A stretch of 64,000 nt of DNA from Vulcanisaeta distributa JCM 11217 (GCF_001316005.1 NZ_BBBJ01000002.1:124001-188000); one strand, 5' to 3'; shown: positions 50,908 through 61,356, counted from the first letter of the stretch. Translations and numbers: made by a program. The notes: generated by a model from the letters alone, not told the origin.

Positions 50908-51945
50908 CTATTGCACGGGCCAGGGTAGATTGGTTATGTTTAACGGTGGGTAGCTTGTATTCCAAACCCACGCACCCCCCCAAGTAATTCCCCCCCAACC
51001 TGGTGCGCTATAATTGCCAAAGACTACGTAGTAAGTTTCCTCATTTAAAACGTAACCCATTGGCGCTGGTAGTCTTAATGCGATTTGTGGGTTTACTGGG
51101 CCTATTATTGTCCAGTTGCATGGTATTGCGAGGGATGGTGCGTGGGTTGCCGAGAAGAACTCTATGATTATTGGGTACGTCCTATTGACAGGCAGTACTA
51201 TGGTTGTGTAGTTCCTGAGGGGCAGTAACCATGGTAAATAGAGGCTCCAGGTGTCTAAAAGCACCTCAGTGCCGTTGTCTATGCCCCCCCAGTAGTCATG
51301 CCAATTATACATCACGGGCCCTACACCCATGAAGTCCCCCCCAATGTATATCATGTTTATCCAGTTGGGCTGTGGCGTGTTGGGTATCGCGGTTATGAAC
51401 TCCATGCCGCTAAAGTAGGCGGTACCCAGCCCAGGGAACACGGCAAATGTAGTGTATTCAGTGTACAGCTCCTGGCCGTATGGGACTGCCGGGAATTTTC
51501 CCCCCCACTCAATTATCGTGCCATTCTGTAGGAATAGGTTCCAGGCCCACTGGGTGGGTATCCAGTAGCCAAGCGTCCAAATAGTGCCGTTCGGGAGGAC
51601 TAGGCTGTATAGATGGCAAACCCCCCCAGTATCATTGTAGATGGGTACCCCCCCAAAGGAGGCGTTGCTCGGCACATACACATAAACAGTCCTATTCACG
51701 TACACAGGCACAGTCTCATTCACATAGACGTACTTAACCACTGTCTGGTTTACGTAAACCGTGTGGTTCACGGGCACGTAAATCGCCTGCACCTGGGTTA
51801 AGCCAAGGGACTTATCTATTGCTTGCAGCGGCTTTACGTGTGGGCTGGCTATTATTATTGCTAAAAGGGCTATTGCGACAATTCCTATTATTGTTATTGC
51901 CTTGGTTGCCGGTCCTGTGTAGTACCACCAATCGCTTAGTCCCAT
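50908..51945 (-). CDS. Membrane-anchored, sequon-rich exported protein
   Basis: A 345-residue protein with one N-terminal helix (AITIIGIVAIALLAIIIA) and a large external domain. After the anchor lies a stalk of imperfect repeats, VYVNQTV, YVYVNETV, VYVNRTV, each carrying an N-x-T sequon. The rest is rich in Trp, Tyr and Gly with two cysteines. No family recognised. Six C7 runs double glycines (GWGGITWGGAW, EWGGKF, YWGGID). The gene lies convergent with the adhesin and probably belongs to the same surface-structure locus. Confidence 0.6.
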   Translation of the reverse strand: MGLSDWWYYTGPATKAITIIGIVAIALLAIIIASPHVKPLQAIDKSLGLTQVQAIYVPVNHTVYVNQTVVKYVYVNETVPVYVNRTVYVYVPSNASFGGVPIYNDTGGVCHLYSLVLPNGTIWTLGYWIPTQWAWNLFLQNGTIIEWGGKFPAVPYGQELYTEYTTFAVFPGLGTAYFSGMEFITAIPNTPQPNWINMIYIGGDFMGVGPVMYNWHDYWGGIDNGTEVLLDTWSLYLPWLLPLRNYTTIVLPVNRTYPIIIEFFSATHAPSLAIPCNWTIIGPVNPQIALRLPAPMGYVLNEETYYVVFGNYSAPGWGGITWGGAWVWNTSYPPLNITNLPWPVQ

Positions 51946-51976
51946 GATGCATTACTGCTTTCCTGCCTTAATAGCT

Positions 51977-52378
51977 TTATGGGTCGTTGATCCTGCTGGC
52001 TATTTTCCTGGCGAGTTCCGTAACCTTCCTATACTCCTTATTCGCTATGATCCTCCTAATGACCTCGAGATCAACTACCGCGTATTGATGAACAACTATG
52101 TTCCTAAAGGTCACTATGGACTTGTAGAGTCTCAGGTCCTCAGGGCTTATCACACCGAGTATGCTTAGCTTCTCGCCGGCGTCCACGTAGCCGCTGACCT
52201 CCATACCCATTAGCGTGGCCGCCCTCTGGGCTAGGTCGATTAGTGCCTGGGCCTGCGTCTGTAGTAGGTATATGGCTGAGTAGTACGTCTTAATATCGCT
52301 TAATTCATCGGGTGAGTACCTATCGAGTAGTGCCTCCCTCTCCTCTATTATCCTCAATAACCTGCCTATAACGGCCAT
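51977..52378 (-). CDS. hepT: HepT-like HEPN-domain ribonuclease toxin (DUF86)
   Basis: A 133-residue all-helical HEPN protein. Near the C-terminus is RNIVVHQY, the R-x4-H-x-Y motif in which Arg and His form the RNase site and Tyr is the residue AMPylated by the partner in characterised HepT-MntA systems. The start overlaps the end of the nucleotidyltransferase gene by 13 bases. Acts as a growth-arresting RNase when free of its antitoxin, by family. Frame intact, no G7 run. Confidence 0.85.
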   Translation of the reverse strand: MAVIGRLLRIIEEREALLDRYSPDELSDIKTYYSAIYLLQTQAQALIDLAQRAATLMGMEVSGYVDAGEKLSILGVISPEDLRLYKSIVTFRNIVVHQYAVVDLEVIRRIIANKEYRKVTELARKIASRINDP

Positions 52379-52740
52379 GGCGGCTCACCGAGGCCGAGCT
52401 TCCTCATGCTTATGAAGAAGTCGACGCATGGGTTCTGAAGCCTAAACCTAATGTCTAGGTACTTCCCAATGTCCCTAACGTATATTGGCCTGTGGCGGAA
52501 TATCTCGATTATTAATTGGCAGGGCAGCCTATGATTAAGCGGTATCAGGTCCACCAGGTCCTCCCTAACACCTAGGAACCTGGCCAGTGATGCCAATAGG
52601 TCTGCGTACTCGTTGATGTCATTAAACCAAACCGCGATGTCCCAGTCGCCCTTAATGATCTTCCCACCTGCCCTTGAGCCGAAGAGTATTGCGAATTCTA
52701 TGTTGAATTCCTGCCAGGGGAATTTGGTTAAGTCCTGCAT
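52366..52740 (-). CDS. mntA: MntA-like minimal nucleotidyltransferase antitoxin
   Basis: A 124-residue MNT-domain protein. The catalytic motif is FGSRAGGKIIKGDWDIAVWF, i.e. GS followed by D-x-D about ten residues later, as in MntA antitoxins that add AMP groups to the HepT tyrosine. Full-length for the family. A C7 run sits just before the start at 52742. Overlap with hepT shows they are translated together. Confidence 0.85.
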   Translation of the reverse strand: MQDLTKFPWQEFNIEFAILFGSRAGGKIIKGDWDIAVWFNDINEYADLLASLARFLGVREDLVDLIPLNHRLPCQLIIEIFRHRPIYVRDIGKYLDIRFRLQNPCVDFFISMRKLGLGEPPWPL

Positions 52741-52797
52741 TCCCCCCCATTGCCAGTTAAATTAAGTGTTATTAAACTGTGGCGTTAGTAATTACCT

Positions 52798-54031
52798 GTG
52801 GTTAATCCATTAACTGGTATCGACATTGGTGAGTTGACTAGGATTGTTAAGGGCTATGGCGCGTACTTCGGGGGGGGTGTCGTTGGATTCCCAATAGCCT
52901 TTAGGGATAGGGAGTTGGAGGTTGAGAGACTTGTCAATAGGTTAGTTGGCGTTAAGATTGTTTATGGGCCATTGGGTTGTGGTAAATCAACGCTACTCAT
53001 GAACTGGCCAGGGCACTTAGCGAGGTCAAGAGTGACGTCATAGTGATTTACGTAAATTTCGAGGAGAAGGGCTTCATGAATGCTATCAGGGCTTATATAC
53101 CCGGCCTAGCTGGTGGTGTTAGGGATTCAATAATTAGGGCTGTGGAGAGGGACGTGGAGCCGGTACTTGATAGGATTGGTCTTAGTGCGGTGGTTGGTGT
53201 TGGTAGGTTGTTTATGGATATCATTAAAGGTGTGAGTGATGAGGCGGTGATTAGGGATAAGTACGTTGTGCTCATCTTTGATGAGCTAGATAAGTGGTAT
53301 AGGTCCATGCTTAATGCACCCGATAATGCCCAGGTTGGTTATGGGCCTATTGAGGGTGAGGTTATGAGCTATGCGGAGCATTTTGAGAACTTCCCAACAA
53401 TGGGCAAGGTCCAGGCTTATCTGTCGTATTTGGCTTTAGTGATCAGGGCGCCGTTAATATGGTTAGGAAATATGGCGGTAAGGGGTTGCTCGAGGGGTTA
53501 CTGCTCTGGTATATACCAAAGGCCGACTTCATGGACATACTCAATGAGGTAATAATGAAGGTTAAGCCAAGCGGCTCAATAGATGCGGAGCTCCTCTGGC
53601 AATTAACTGGCGGCAACCTCAGGGAGTTGGCGAGGATTGTGTTTAACAATGATTGGAGTATCGAGAAGTGGCTTAGGGATGTGATAATTAAGTTGAGCGG
53701 CGTTAATGGCATACTGGCCCTCCTTGAGGAAGTTAGTGAGTATGGGCTTAATATTGCCGAGGCTAGAGCTCATGGGCTTGGCAATGCAGCCCGCATGGCC
53801 CTTGATGAGCTTCTTGCTATGAACGTTTTCCTTAACGTTTATGACTATGAGTTGAGACTGAGTGAGTTACCTAATGAGCCCTGGGTTAGGGATGTGAATA
53901 CGGGCAATGTAATAACCATACTGCCCCCCCAATTACCTGCCTATTACTGGGTGCTCAGGGTTATGGCGAGCAAGAGGTCGATAGGTGTTGAACCAAGTGA
54001 CGTTATTAGGGAGATCACCAAGAACGTTTAA
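52798..54031 (+). CDS. Archaeal P-loop ATPase (STAND/AAA_35-like), frameshifted
   Basis: About 410 residues of the lineage-expanded archaeal ATPase group. Upstream of Walker A is FRDRELEVERLVNRL, a typical entry helix; Walker A is YGPLGCGKSTLL and Walker B is YVVLIFDELDKW. The LTGGNLRELARI segment is the sensor-2-like motif of this family. A winged-helix C-terminus follows. Frame is lost near 53020 and near 53455, each by one base. G7 at 52870 and C7 at 53924 add residues. Start is GTG at 52798. Such ATPases often sit in mobile or defence-associated regions; its position next to a toxin-antitoxin pair fits that. Confidence 0.75.
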
Positions 54032-54037
54032 CCCGTC

Positions 54038-54721
54038 CTAACTCGACCTCACCACATTGGCCAGCTCCGGCATCAAGCCCATTATCATCTGCTGCCTACT
54101 AAGTGTCCTTAGCCAAACCCTGCCGGGTCCCTCAACGTGCGCCAGCCACAGTCCCTCCTCGCCGAAGAGCATTGTCCTCAAGCCACCGACACGCCTAACG
54201 CCAACCCTCATGTCCTCATCAAAGGCCAGTACGTGACCGGCCTCAACATCGAGGCTCTCGCCAGGGCCAAGCTCAAGCATTAGGGCATCACCAATTGCGT
54301 GTAGGAATACTCTCCCATAACCATGAAGTCTAGCCATGAGCAATCCCTCACCACCAAGCCAGCCGAAGCCTAAACCAACCAGCTTAACGTCGTAATTCAC
54401 CGTGGGTTCCATGGCGAGGAAGGCCTTGTGCTCAACCAGGATGCCATTACCATTGAGGTTAATCTCCACGATCTTACCTGGCGCAAAGCCCGCGATATCC
54501 ACGGCTCCAGGCCCCCCCTCAAGCTCCAGGACAAAGAAGCTCGCTCCCGTTATCGCCCTCTTCAACCCAGCAAGCAGCCCTCCCCCCCCTGTCGTTGCCT
54601 TTATGTTAACGCTTGAGGACTTCCAAATCAAGTGCCCACCCTCGGCATATATCTTCTCGCCTGGACCAAGCTCGACGTATAGGTGTTGAATGTCATTGCC
54701 CATTATTTTGAAGTTCGCCAT
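54038..54721 (-). CDS. AIM24/TIGR00266-family protein
   Basis: A beta-rich protein of 227 residues from ATG at 54721 (NFKIMGNDIQHLYVELGPGE), typical of the AIM24 family, with the conserved EGGHLIWKSSSV, GGGGLLAGLKRAITG and LGPGESLDVEAGHVLAF. Bacterial and archaeal members are of unknown function; the mitochondrial homologue is membrane-organising. The longer open frame from 54763 adds 14 residues without support. C8 at 54583 and C7 at 54512 add glycines to already Gly-rich loops. Frame intact; convergent with the ATPase gene. Confidence 0.8.
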   Translation of the reverse strand: MANFKIMGNDIQHLYVELGPGEKIYAEGGHLIWKSSSVNIKATTGGGGLLAGLKRAITGASFFVLELEGGPGAVDIAGFAPGKIVEINLNGNGILVEHKAFLAMEPTVNYDVKLVGLGFGWLGGEGLLMARLHGYGRVFLHAIGDALMLELGPGESLDVEAGHVLAFDEDMRVGVRRVGGLRTMLFGEEGLWLAHVEGPGRVWLRTLSRQQMIMGLMPELANVVRSS

Positions 54722-54825
54722 GGTTCCCACTTTGTATTTAATTATTTTAAAGGTTAATTTCACGAACTGAGGAGTTAGGTTACAGTGAGTTTAGTTTATT
54801 AATAATTCACTACATTAACTGTGTA

Positions 54826-56016
54826 ATGAGGTTGGGAGGTGCGGTATTAATAATCATTATTGCATTGGTGGCACTGGCGTTTCTAGTGAATCCATCGCTT
54901 AATAGCCTAGTGCTTTCCGGAATTAATTATGTAATTACTCATGCAATTAACAATACGATGAGCATACCAATGTCAAGCACAGGAATTACCGGTGGCCCTT
55001 GTTCTTCCTGGGGGGGCCTTGTTAATGTCAACTTAACGGATGGTGAATCCCTATTTATTGAGGTTGTTAATGGCTCATACGTTTACCTACTCACCAATTC
55101 TCACTGCGTTCATGGGGGGGTGGTGGACCTAGGGCGCCAAGTAATTATACCTGGTTTAGTTCTGTGCCTGGCATTTACGTGGTTAGTCCCGGCCCTGGTA
55201 GTTATGGCTTACTGGTCTGTGGTAATACCGGGATAGCCTATAGGGTTCTTAATTACACGGCCATGGGCATCGCGGCTTACTACGGGCCGGGCTATAGCAA
55301 TATAACGACTGATTCCGTGCTTGGGTTCTTTAACATAACTAATGCCTACATCGAGAGTTCCACGGGCTCCGCAGCGCCCGGCTTCTCTCTTCAGTTGAAT
55401 GCCTACGTGGTCATTAAATACGGTGATAATTACATCATTCACTGGGTTCAGGATGCCCTCGTTGTGATTGGTGGTCAGTATTGGTTTCAGGGTGAGATGG
55501 ATGTCGTTAATTACATTGGTTCATCCAGGAACGTTATTTATGAGCAGGGTAGGTGCGTACTTGGGTGTTTCGAGACTCCAATGGCTGGTTTATTAATAAT
55601 CTCCGTTAATTCAACGGGCTATGGCGTAGTCATTAACTTCGGATATGCACTGCTTCAGTTGGGTAATGAGACCTTCACCCCAAGGATTGATTGGTTCGCC
55701 CATGAGTTAATACCAATCCCAAACGCCACAGCCTACATAGTGACCAGCCCCCACCGAGGGACCTTATGGTTGGCCCATGGATACGGAATTCGTAATCGGC
55801 GGACCAGGTAATGGCGGTGGTGTTGAGTTTAGGGATTTAAATGCGTACCTATCGCTGCTTTATTGGAATGGGACCTCATGGGCGCCATACCCAATAACCT
55901 ACTCCTTCGGTGTATCCACCGGCGAGTATGCGGTTAACGTTTATGTGCTGCCCATTGGGCCCTCAACGGCCGAGTTAGTTGTCGGTCATAATAATTACCA
56001 GGAGTTGAGTGGTTAG
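54826..56016 (+). CDS. Thermopsin-family (A5) acid protease, two frameshifts
   Basis: A secreted peptidase of about 395 residues. The N-terminus is a signal/anchor helix (AVLIIIIALVALAFLV). Thermopsin features are AMGIAAYYGPG, the T/S-rich TTDSVLGFFNIT, FSLQLNAYVVI and HWVQDALVV, with a C-terminal FVIGGPGNGGG. Frame is lost near 55140 (should read APSNYTWFSSVPGIYVVS) and near 55770, where an extra C disrupts LWLAMDTEFVIGG. Two G7 runs (55010, 55113) double glycines. Likely active outside the cell at low pH, in line with an acidic hot-spring habitat. Confidence 0.8.
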
Positions 56017-56049
56017 TAACCACAGCGTTTATTAACGCCTGCATTACCA

Positions 56050-56418
56050 ATGCTGTGTATGGCTAATGAGGATATTGAGAGACTTAAGAAGAATCCCGAG
56101 TTGCTCATTGATGCTTTAAATGACCTGCTAGTGACAAACCCAGAGGCATTGGTTAGGGCGTTGATGAATAGGCCCGAAACCCTAATTAGATTAATAGCGC
56201 TCACCGCATCACTACCTCTTGCAGTGCCGGCAATGCTCCTTAGGATACTTACTGCCCTTGCAATACCACCTGGGCATTACGGCGATGTTGATGCACTGAG
56301 GAGTAGAATAAATGATGTGGAGAGAAGGCTCGATGAAATTGAGAGCAAGATGATTAAGAGGGAGGACCTTGAATCTTTAATTAAGGAATTGATTAGTAAG
56401 TACGGTATTAAGGGTTAG
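56050..56418 (+). CDS. Hypothetical protein with C-terminal coiled coil, 122 residues
   Basis: An N-terminal helical region (RLKKNPELLIDALNDLLV), a hydrophobic stretch around ALTASLPLAVPAMLLRILTALA that could be a membrane helix, and a C-terminal heptad repeat (RINDVERRLDEIESKMIKRE). No family recognised. The stop overlaps the end of the convergent gene by four bases. C7 follows at 56422. Confidence 0.5.
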   Translation: MLCMANEDIERLKKNPELLIDALNDLLVTNPEALVRALMNRPETLIRLIALTASLPLAVPAMLLRILTALAIPPGHYGDVDALRSRINDVERRLDEIESKMIKREDLESLIKELISKYGIKG

Positions 56419-56807
56419 AGACCCCCCCTATGAATTACGCTATGCGTTGATACTGAGTGCACGTAATCAACAAGTCTACCCAACTCCCTAACCCTAGCAC
56501 CTATGAAGTCGGCATTACAATCGGTCTGTGAGAAGCATTTAATCAGGAAGTCCCTTAAATCAGAACTAACCACGTCATTTGGTATGAAGTTATGGACAAC
56601 CTGGCTTAAGTGTTCAGGATTCCTAACCCTAATGCCCCTAACAGCTAGGAAAGCATTTATGGCATTGTCATAGATTGATAGGCTTAGTTTCACGATATTA
56701 CTAAGGATGGCTGCGTCCTTAGTCCGTTCATAACTATTCATCAAATCCACCACTGTTTGAAGGTCTCTCCGTGCGTTATTAACCAGTGATATTGGGTCTG
56801 ACTCCAC
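56415..56807 (-). CDS. Hypothetical helical protein, HEPN-like, 130 residues
   Basis: An all-helical protein from ATG at 56807 with KDAAILSNIVKLSLSIYDNA in the middle and the C-terminus THSVIHRGGL. The helix pattern recalls HEPN-type proteins but no R-x4-6-H motif is present in the usual place, so this is only a resemblance. Two cysteines near residue 90 (KCFSQTDC). The final Gly-Gly comes from the C7 run at 56422. Confidence 0.4.
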   Translation of the reverse strand: MESDPISLVNNARRDLQTVVDLMNSYERTKDAAILSNIVKLSLSIYDNAINAFLAVRGIRVRNPEHLSQVVHNFIPNDVVSSDLRDFLIKCFSQTDCNADFIGARVRELGRLVDYVHSVSTHSVIHRGGL

Positions 56808-56956
56808 GTATTATCACACTAAATCCAATTTTTAAGGCTTAAGCTATAGAACATCTTTTTCTATAGTTTCTTGAAGCAAATACTGCCTGACACAGGATTA
56901 ATTATATAAACAATAAAGAATTTAATAATAATATAAATAATCTACTTTGATTAAGG

Positions 56957-57608
56957 TCAACGCACACTATAGACTGCATCCCAAAAGGCCTTCTCATAAT
57001 TCTGTATGATATATGCCATGTTCCTGGCCCTCACAATAGACTGCTCATCAATACCTCTAACTACCTCAAGGGCTTTATTCTCCAATTCCGTGAATGGACC
57101 TCTAAAGGCCTCGAAGAACCCAATTTCCCTAATACCGTACTTACTACGTAACGCATTGCCAAGCCTGACCACGTTTTGACCCCCACACTGGCATGTTGAC
57201 GATTATTGCCAGCGCGAATTCCTGAATAGTGGCGTAGTTGGCCAGCCAGGCTAGGTAATGCGTGTACTGCACGGCCTCTGGTACCACCTCGAGCATCAAT
57301 GGGTCCTTAATCTCTATATTCAGCTCCCTCATTAACTTCATTAACTCATGAAGTGCGCCGTAATCACCATCAAGTAGCATCTTCATGAACTCAAGTTCCG
57401 TGATGTTCCTAGTTCTGCTCAGGGCTATGGCTAGCGACCTCAGGTCGTGGTTGACTATGTACCATTGATTCATTACAAATGCCCTAATTGTATTTATTGG
57501 TAAACGCCCCCCCTCCTCAGCATCCCTAATCATTGGGTGATTTAGTATCGCCTCATTGAGCGGTTCCAGGGCCTTTCTAATGCCTTCAAGTAGTTCCCTG
57601 GGCTCCAC
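56957..57608 (-). CDS. TenA/thiaminase II-like protein, one frameshift
   Basis: A helical-bundle protein of about 215 residues resembling TenA and PqqC-type proteins. The N-terminal part has NHPMIRDAEEGG and AFVMNQWYIVNHDLRSL, the latter typical of the substrate pocket. Frame is lost near 57180, where GGGGG replaces GGGG; with four G it reads VWGQNVVRLGNALRSKYG. C7 at 57508 adds a glycine (EEGGRLP). Thiamin-salvage or oxygenase-like chemistry is possible; the catalytic Cys of TenA is not obvious, so the exact role is unsure. Confidence 0.6.
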
Positions 57609-57681
57609 GGTTTAAATTAATCAGTTTAATTTAAAAGCGTAGTATCACTTTGCACTATGGCGCGGCTCTATTGGTGATTGA

Positions 57682-58566
57682 ATGGTAATAAATACGGAGG
57701 GCCTTGATAATGCCAAGGAATTTAGGATGTTACTTAAGGTATTGATTAATGGTGAGCATGTTGAGATTAATCAAGGCATTATTGAACTTGCCAGACTTAA
57801 TAAGGTGTTGCTTCACGTACTTAGAGCCGTTAATTATGATGGCGAATTACGGCAGAGTCAGGAAAATGGGCTTAGGAGAGTTATTAACATGGTCTCTGAG
57901 GTTGAGGATGCGCTTAACGGTATTGAGCACGCCTTCATAAAATTAATTAAGCCTGTCGTCTACGTGCCGGCAGATGTCGATGTCCTGGTTAGGAGGGACC
58001 AGGTTCTATTGGCTGCGGCTCGATTAATTAAGCGTGGTTATAGGTTGCTTCTTTATGAGCCTTACACAATAACTCTTGTTAAGGATGGTATTAACGTGGA
58101 TCTATATGTACACCCGTCAGTTGCCGACCTCACCTACGCCAGGGGTGAGGACTTCCTTAAGTTAAAAACTCTTGGTGAATATCATGGCATTAAGGTTAGC
58201 GCGATTGATAGGAGTGCCGAGGTCGTTTTAACGATACTCCACGCCATCTATAAGGAGGGTATTGTCACACTTAATGATGCATTAACAATAATAACCTGGT
58301 TAAATGATGATGCGGTTAGGCTGTGTGAGCGGTTGAAGTGTAGGCGTGCAATGGAGCTGGCACTATCCATAGTACTATCCTCAATTGCAGGGTCGTTGGT
58401 ATTGCCGTACAAACTATCAATGGGTCTTTGGGCCGTGAACCTACTAATGAGGGTGTTGGGCCATGGTGAGTATGCCCCCCCGTCAGTGTTTATGGGGATT
58501 AGGAGAATCGGCGATTCCAGGTCAATGACCCAGCTCATTAATCGCATTATAAGAGTAAGCTACTAA
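57682..58566 (+). CDS. NTP_transf_5-like nucleotidyltransferase
   Basis: A 294-residue protein. The segment VVYVPADVDVLVRRDQVLLA, followed by RGYRLLLY and NVDLYVHPSV, has the spaced acidic residues of the nucleotidyltransferase-fold family PF14907 (D-x-D and a later D). The rest is helical and moderately hydrophobic at 58370-58450. Frame intact; C7 at 58475 adds a proline. Usually of unknown function in archaea; may modify a protein, sugar or nucleic acid. Confidence 0.5.
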   Translation: MVINTEGLDNAKEFRMLLKVLINGEHVEINQGIIELARLNKVLLHVLRAVNYDGELRQSQENGLRRVINMVSEVEDALNGIEHAFIKLIKPVVYVPADVDVLVRRDQVLLAAARLIKRGYRLLLYEPYTITLVKDGINVDLYVHPSVADLTYARGEDFLKLKTLGEYHGIKVSAIDRSAEVVLTILHAIYKEGIVTLNDALTIITWLNDDAVRLCERLKCRRAMELALSIVLSSIAGSLVLPYKLSMGLWAVNLLMRVLGHGEYAPPSVFMGIRRIGDSRSMTQLINRIIRVSY

Positions 58567-58596
58567 TGGTGGCGTTACAACTAGACCTTCATGGGT

Positions 58597-60582
58597 TTAA
58601 TGCGTTATTCTTACCTCCCCCCCATACATCCCAACTACGGCTCTCCATCTTGGTGGGACTACTATGGTTGATCCGTACTCCTCGATTATTGCCGGCCCCC
58701 CCTCAATTACCTGGTTCATTGGTATTTCCTCGCGCCAGTAAATAGGCGTCTCAACCCAATCATCAAAGAACACCCTCCTAAAGCTCCTTGGTTTAGCCTC
58801 GCCATTGGTCCTTGGCGCCCTGAATCTCGGTTTAACCCTCGTTATTACCGCGAATACCCTAATGGTAACGACCTCAACGGCTTATTCAACTTAAAGCCGT
58901 ATGTCGCGTAGTGCCTCTCATTAAATGCCCTCTCGACATCCCCCCATGCTCGCCGGCCTACCGACAGGTATTGTTAACTCCCAACCTGCCCAACATACCT
59001 AACATCGGCATACCTAAGGAAGTAATCAACCCTACCCAACCTACTGAGTAACTCATCCTCAAGTCTCTTAAATCCATCCTCAAGATCCCTTGGGAATGAC
59101 GACCTAGCCTCAAACCTCTCATCAGCCATCAACAGGCCAAGGCGCTGAAGGCACCTGGCTCAGGCGGCACGATCACGGAGCCAATCCCCAACTCCTCAGC
59201 TATGTAAGGTGCGAATTGAGGACCAGCGCCACCAAAGGCCATTAACGTGAAGTCCCTCGGGTCGAGACCTCTCTCGACAGTCACAAGCCTAACAGCCCTA
59301 GCCATCTCAACAACCGCAAGTCTAATGGCCTCAAGGGCCACGTTGATGGAGTCACCGAGTCTCGCCAATCCCTTAACCGCAGCGTCCCTATCAAGCCTCA
59401 TCTCACCACCGAGTAGGTACTCACCAATCCTTCCAAGGACAACATTTGCATCAGTCAGTGTTGGTTCCTTACCACCCCCCCTACCATAGCATATAGGCCC
59501 TGGATCAGCCCCCCCGGCACTAATGGGGCCGACCCTAAGGCCCCCCCTGCCTCGTCACGCCAAATAATAGTCCCACCACCACTCGAGACCTCCGCCAAGT
59601 CAATGAATGGGAACCTAACTGGGTAGCCACTGCCCTTGACTAGTCTCCCGTGGTGTACCTCACCACCGACCTCGTATTCCGTGGTCACCTCAGGCTCATG
59701 CCTGAGTATTGAGGATGCCTTAGCCGTGGTACCACCCATGTCGAAGCCGATGACGTTCTCAACACCAATTAACTTAGAGAACTCCGCAGCAGCCACAGCG
59801 CCGGCTGCGGGACCAGACTCGATTAATTGAACGGGCCTCTCCACAGCCTCATTTGCATCCACAAGACCACCCGCACTCGACATTATATAGAACTTACCAA
59901 TACCAAGCTCCTTAAGGCCCTCGGAGAACCTTGCTATGTACTCGCTGACTATTGGCATGAGGACAGCATTAACGACTGTAGTCGAGGTCCTCTCATACTC
60001 CCTAGGCTCTGGGGGGGCAACCCTGCTTGATAGGCTTACGTATTTGAAATACTTCCTAAGTACATCGCCCGTAACCTCCTCATTACTTGGGTTAATGTAT
60101 GAATGAAGGTATGAAACAGCCACACTGACGACACCCATTGACCTAGCCTTAACGGCGTACTCCTCAACCTCACTAGGATCAACCTGCTTAGCCACCGTGC
60201 CATCAGCCAAAACCCTCTCATCAACCTCAAACCTAAGCTCCCTAGGGACCAGGGGCCTCGGCTTATCGAAGAACAAGTCATAAAGCCTAGGCCTATTTTG
60301 ACGGCCAATCTCGATAACGTCCCTAAAGCCCCCCCTCGTGGTAAATAAAGCCACCTTGGGGATCTCAAGACCAACCTGCCCAAGCAGGGTATTAGTGCCA
60401 ATGGTAGTCGCATGAAGAACCTCAGAGATAGGTTCCTTAATCCTCTTCAAACCATCAAGCACAGCAACCTCAGGACTCCTCGGAGTACTAAGAACCTTAA
60501 TTGAGTATATGGTACCATCACCCCCCCTAAGAATTACGAAATCCGTGAACGTACCACCAACATCTACGGCAACCACCGCCAT
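58597..60582 (-). CDS. hyuA: Hydantoinase/oxoprolinase A subunit, frameshifted
   Basis: The A subunit of an ATP-dependent N-methylhydantoinase/5-oxoprolinase/acetone carboxylase family enzyme, about 660 residues. The ATPase-fold first motif is [13 protein letters not shown]; later [24 protein letters not shown] and FGGAGPQ are diagnostic. Frame breaks occur near 59460, 59130 and in 58900-58990, the last with a C6 run. The C-terminus is recoverable to the TAA at 58597 (EVRITH). Many C7 runs add residues; [18 protein letters not shown] should have a single Gly (TTRGFRDV). No B subunit is seen in the window, although it would be expected next to this gene. Confidence 0.85.
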
Positions 60583-60654
60583 TATTTATCGTAAATTATG
60601 ATAGTTACGTTATTTTTATATTTTTGCTATAAGACAAGCTATTGTTGATTAAAC

Positions 60655-61356
60655 ATGCATAAATGGGAGATATTACTACCGGGTATTCCCATAACTACGA
60701 ACTTAGGATTCCTAGGTCTTTGTAATGTCGTCCTAATAAGCCTTGATGATGAGTATGTGATCTTTGACCCAGGTCACTATGGAAATAGAGAACCATTACT
60801 TTCTACATTACGTAATAAGGGATTGAGTGTTAATGATATCGACTATGTTGTGTTATCTCATCTTCACTTTGACCATGCGGTAAATACGCTATTATTTCCT
60901 AAGGCGAAGATTATTATTTCAAGAAGTGAAATAGAGTATGCGCGATCTAATCCTAACGATCCATATCTAGCAACATACTTAATCGATTTAGTCAGGGATA
61001 GATTGATCGTTGTTGATGAAGGTGATGAAATCCTTGGCGCGAAGTTCATATTATTACCTGGACACACAGGTGGAACCATGGGACTTCTACTTGAGGATAA
61101 AACCTTACTTGTAGGCGATGCCATTAAGTACGTGTCCGAGGCATTGAGTAGGAGGGCGTCATTCGCCTATTATAATGGTGAACTTGCTAATGAAAGCATT
61201 ACGAAGGCTTTAAGCATCGCTAAGGTAGTGGTTCCAGGGCATGATATGCCCTTTATTATTGATTCCGGTTCGATACGATCATTATTAAGTGAGCCCTTTA
61301 ATCTTCAATTAACTTTAAGGGGGGGACGTATAAAATTAACAATCATTAATGAATGA
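60655..61356 (+). CDS. Metallo-beta-lactamase fold hydrolase
   Basis: A 233-residue MBL-fold enzyme. The zinc site is SHLHFDHA near residue 70, with later LLPGHTGG, LLVGDAIK and VVPGHDMPF. This set matches the N-acyl-homoserine lactonase-like and related lactonase/amide hydrolase branch. Start ATG 60655; frame intact with one G7 near the C-terminus. It is divergent from hyuA by 72 AT-rich bases that likely hold both promoters. Ring-opening of a cyclic substrate would fit the neighbouring hydantoinase and racemase genes. Confidence 0.83.
   Translation: MHKWEILLPGIPITTNLGFLGLCNVVLISLDDEYVIFDPGHYGNREPLLSTLRNKGLSVNDIDYVVLSHLHFDHAVNTLLFPKAKIIISRSEIEYARSNPNDPYLATYLIDLVRDRLIVVDEGDEILGAKFILLPGHTGGTMGLLLEDKTLLVGDAIKYVSEALSRRASFAYYNGELANESITKALSIAKVVVPGHDMPFIIDSGSIRSLLSEPFNLQLTLRGGRIKLTIINE

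Noticed and set aside
52798-54031. VirB4/HerA-type ATPase powering the putative pilus locus
   Set aside because: Motifs around Walker A and the LTGGNLRELARI segment are those of the archaeal STAND-like ATPase group, not of VirB4 or HerA.
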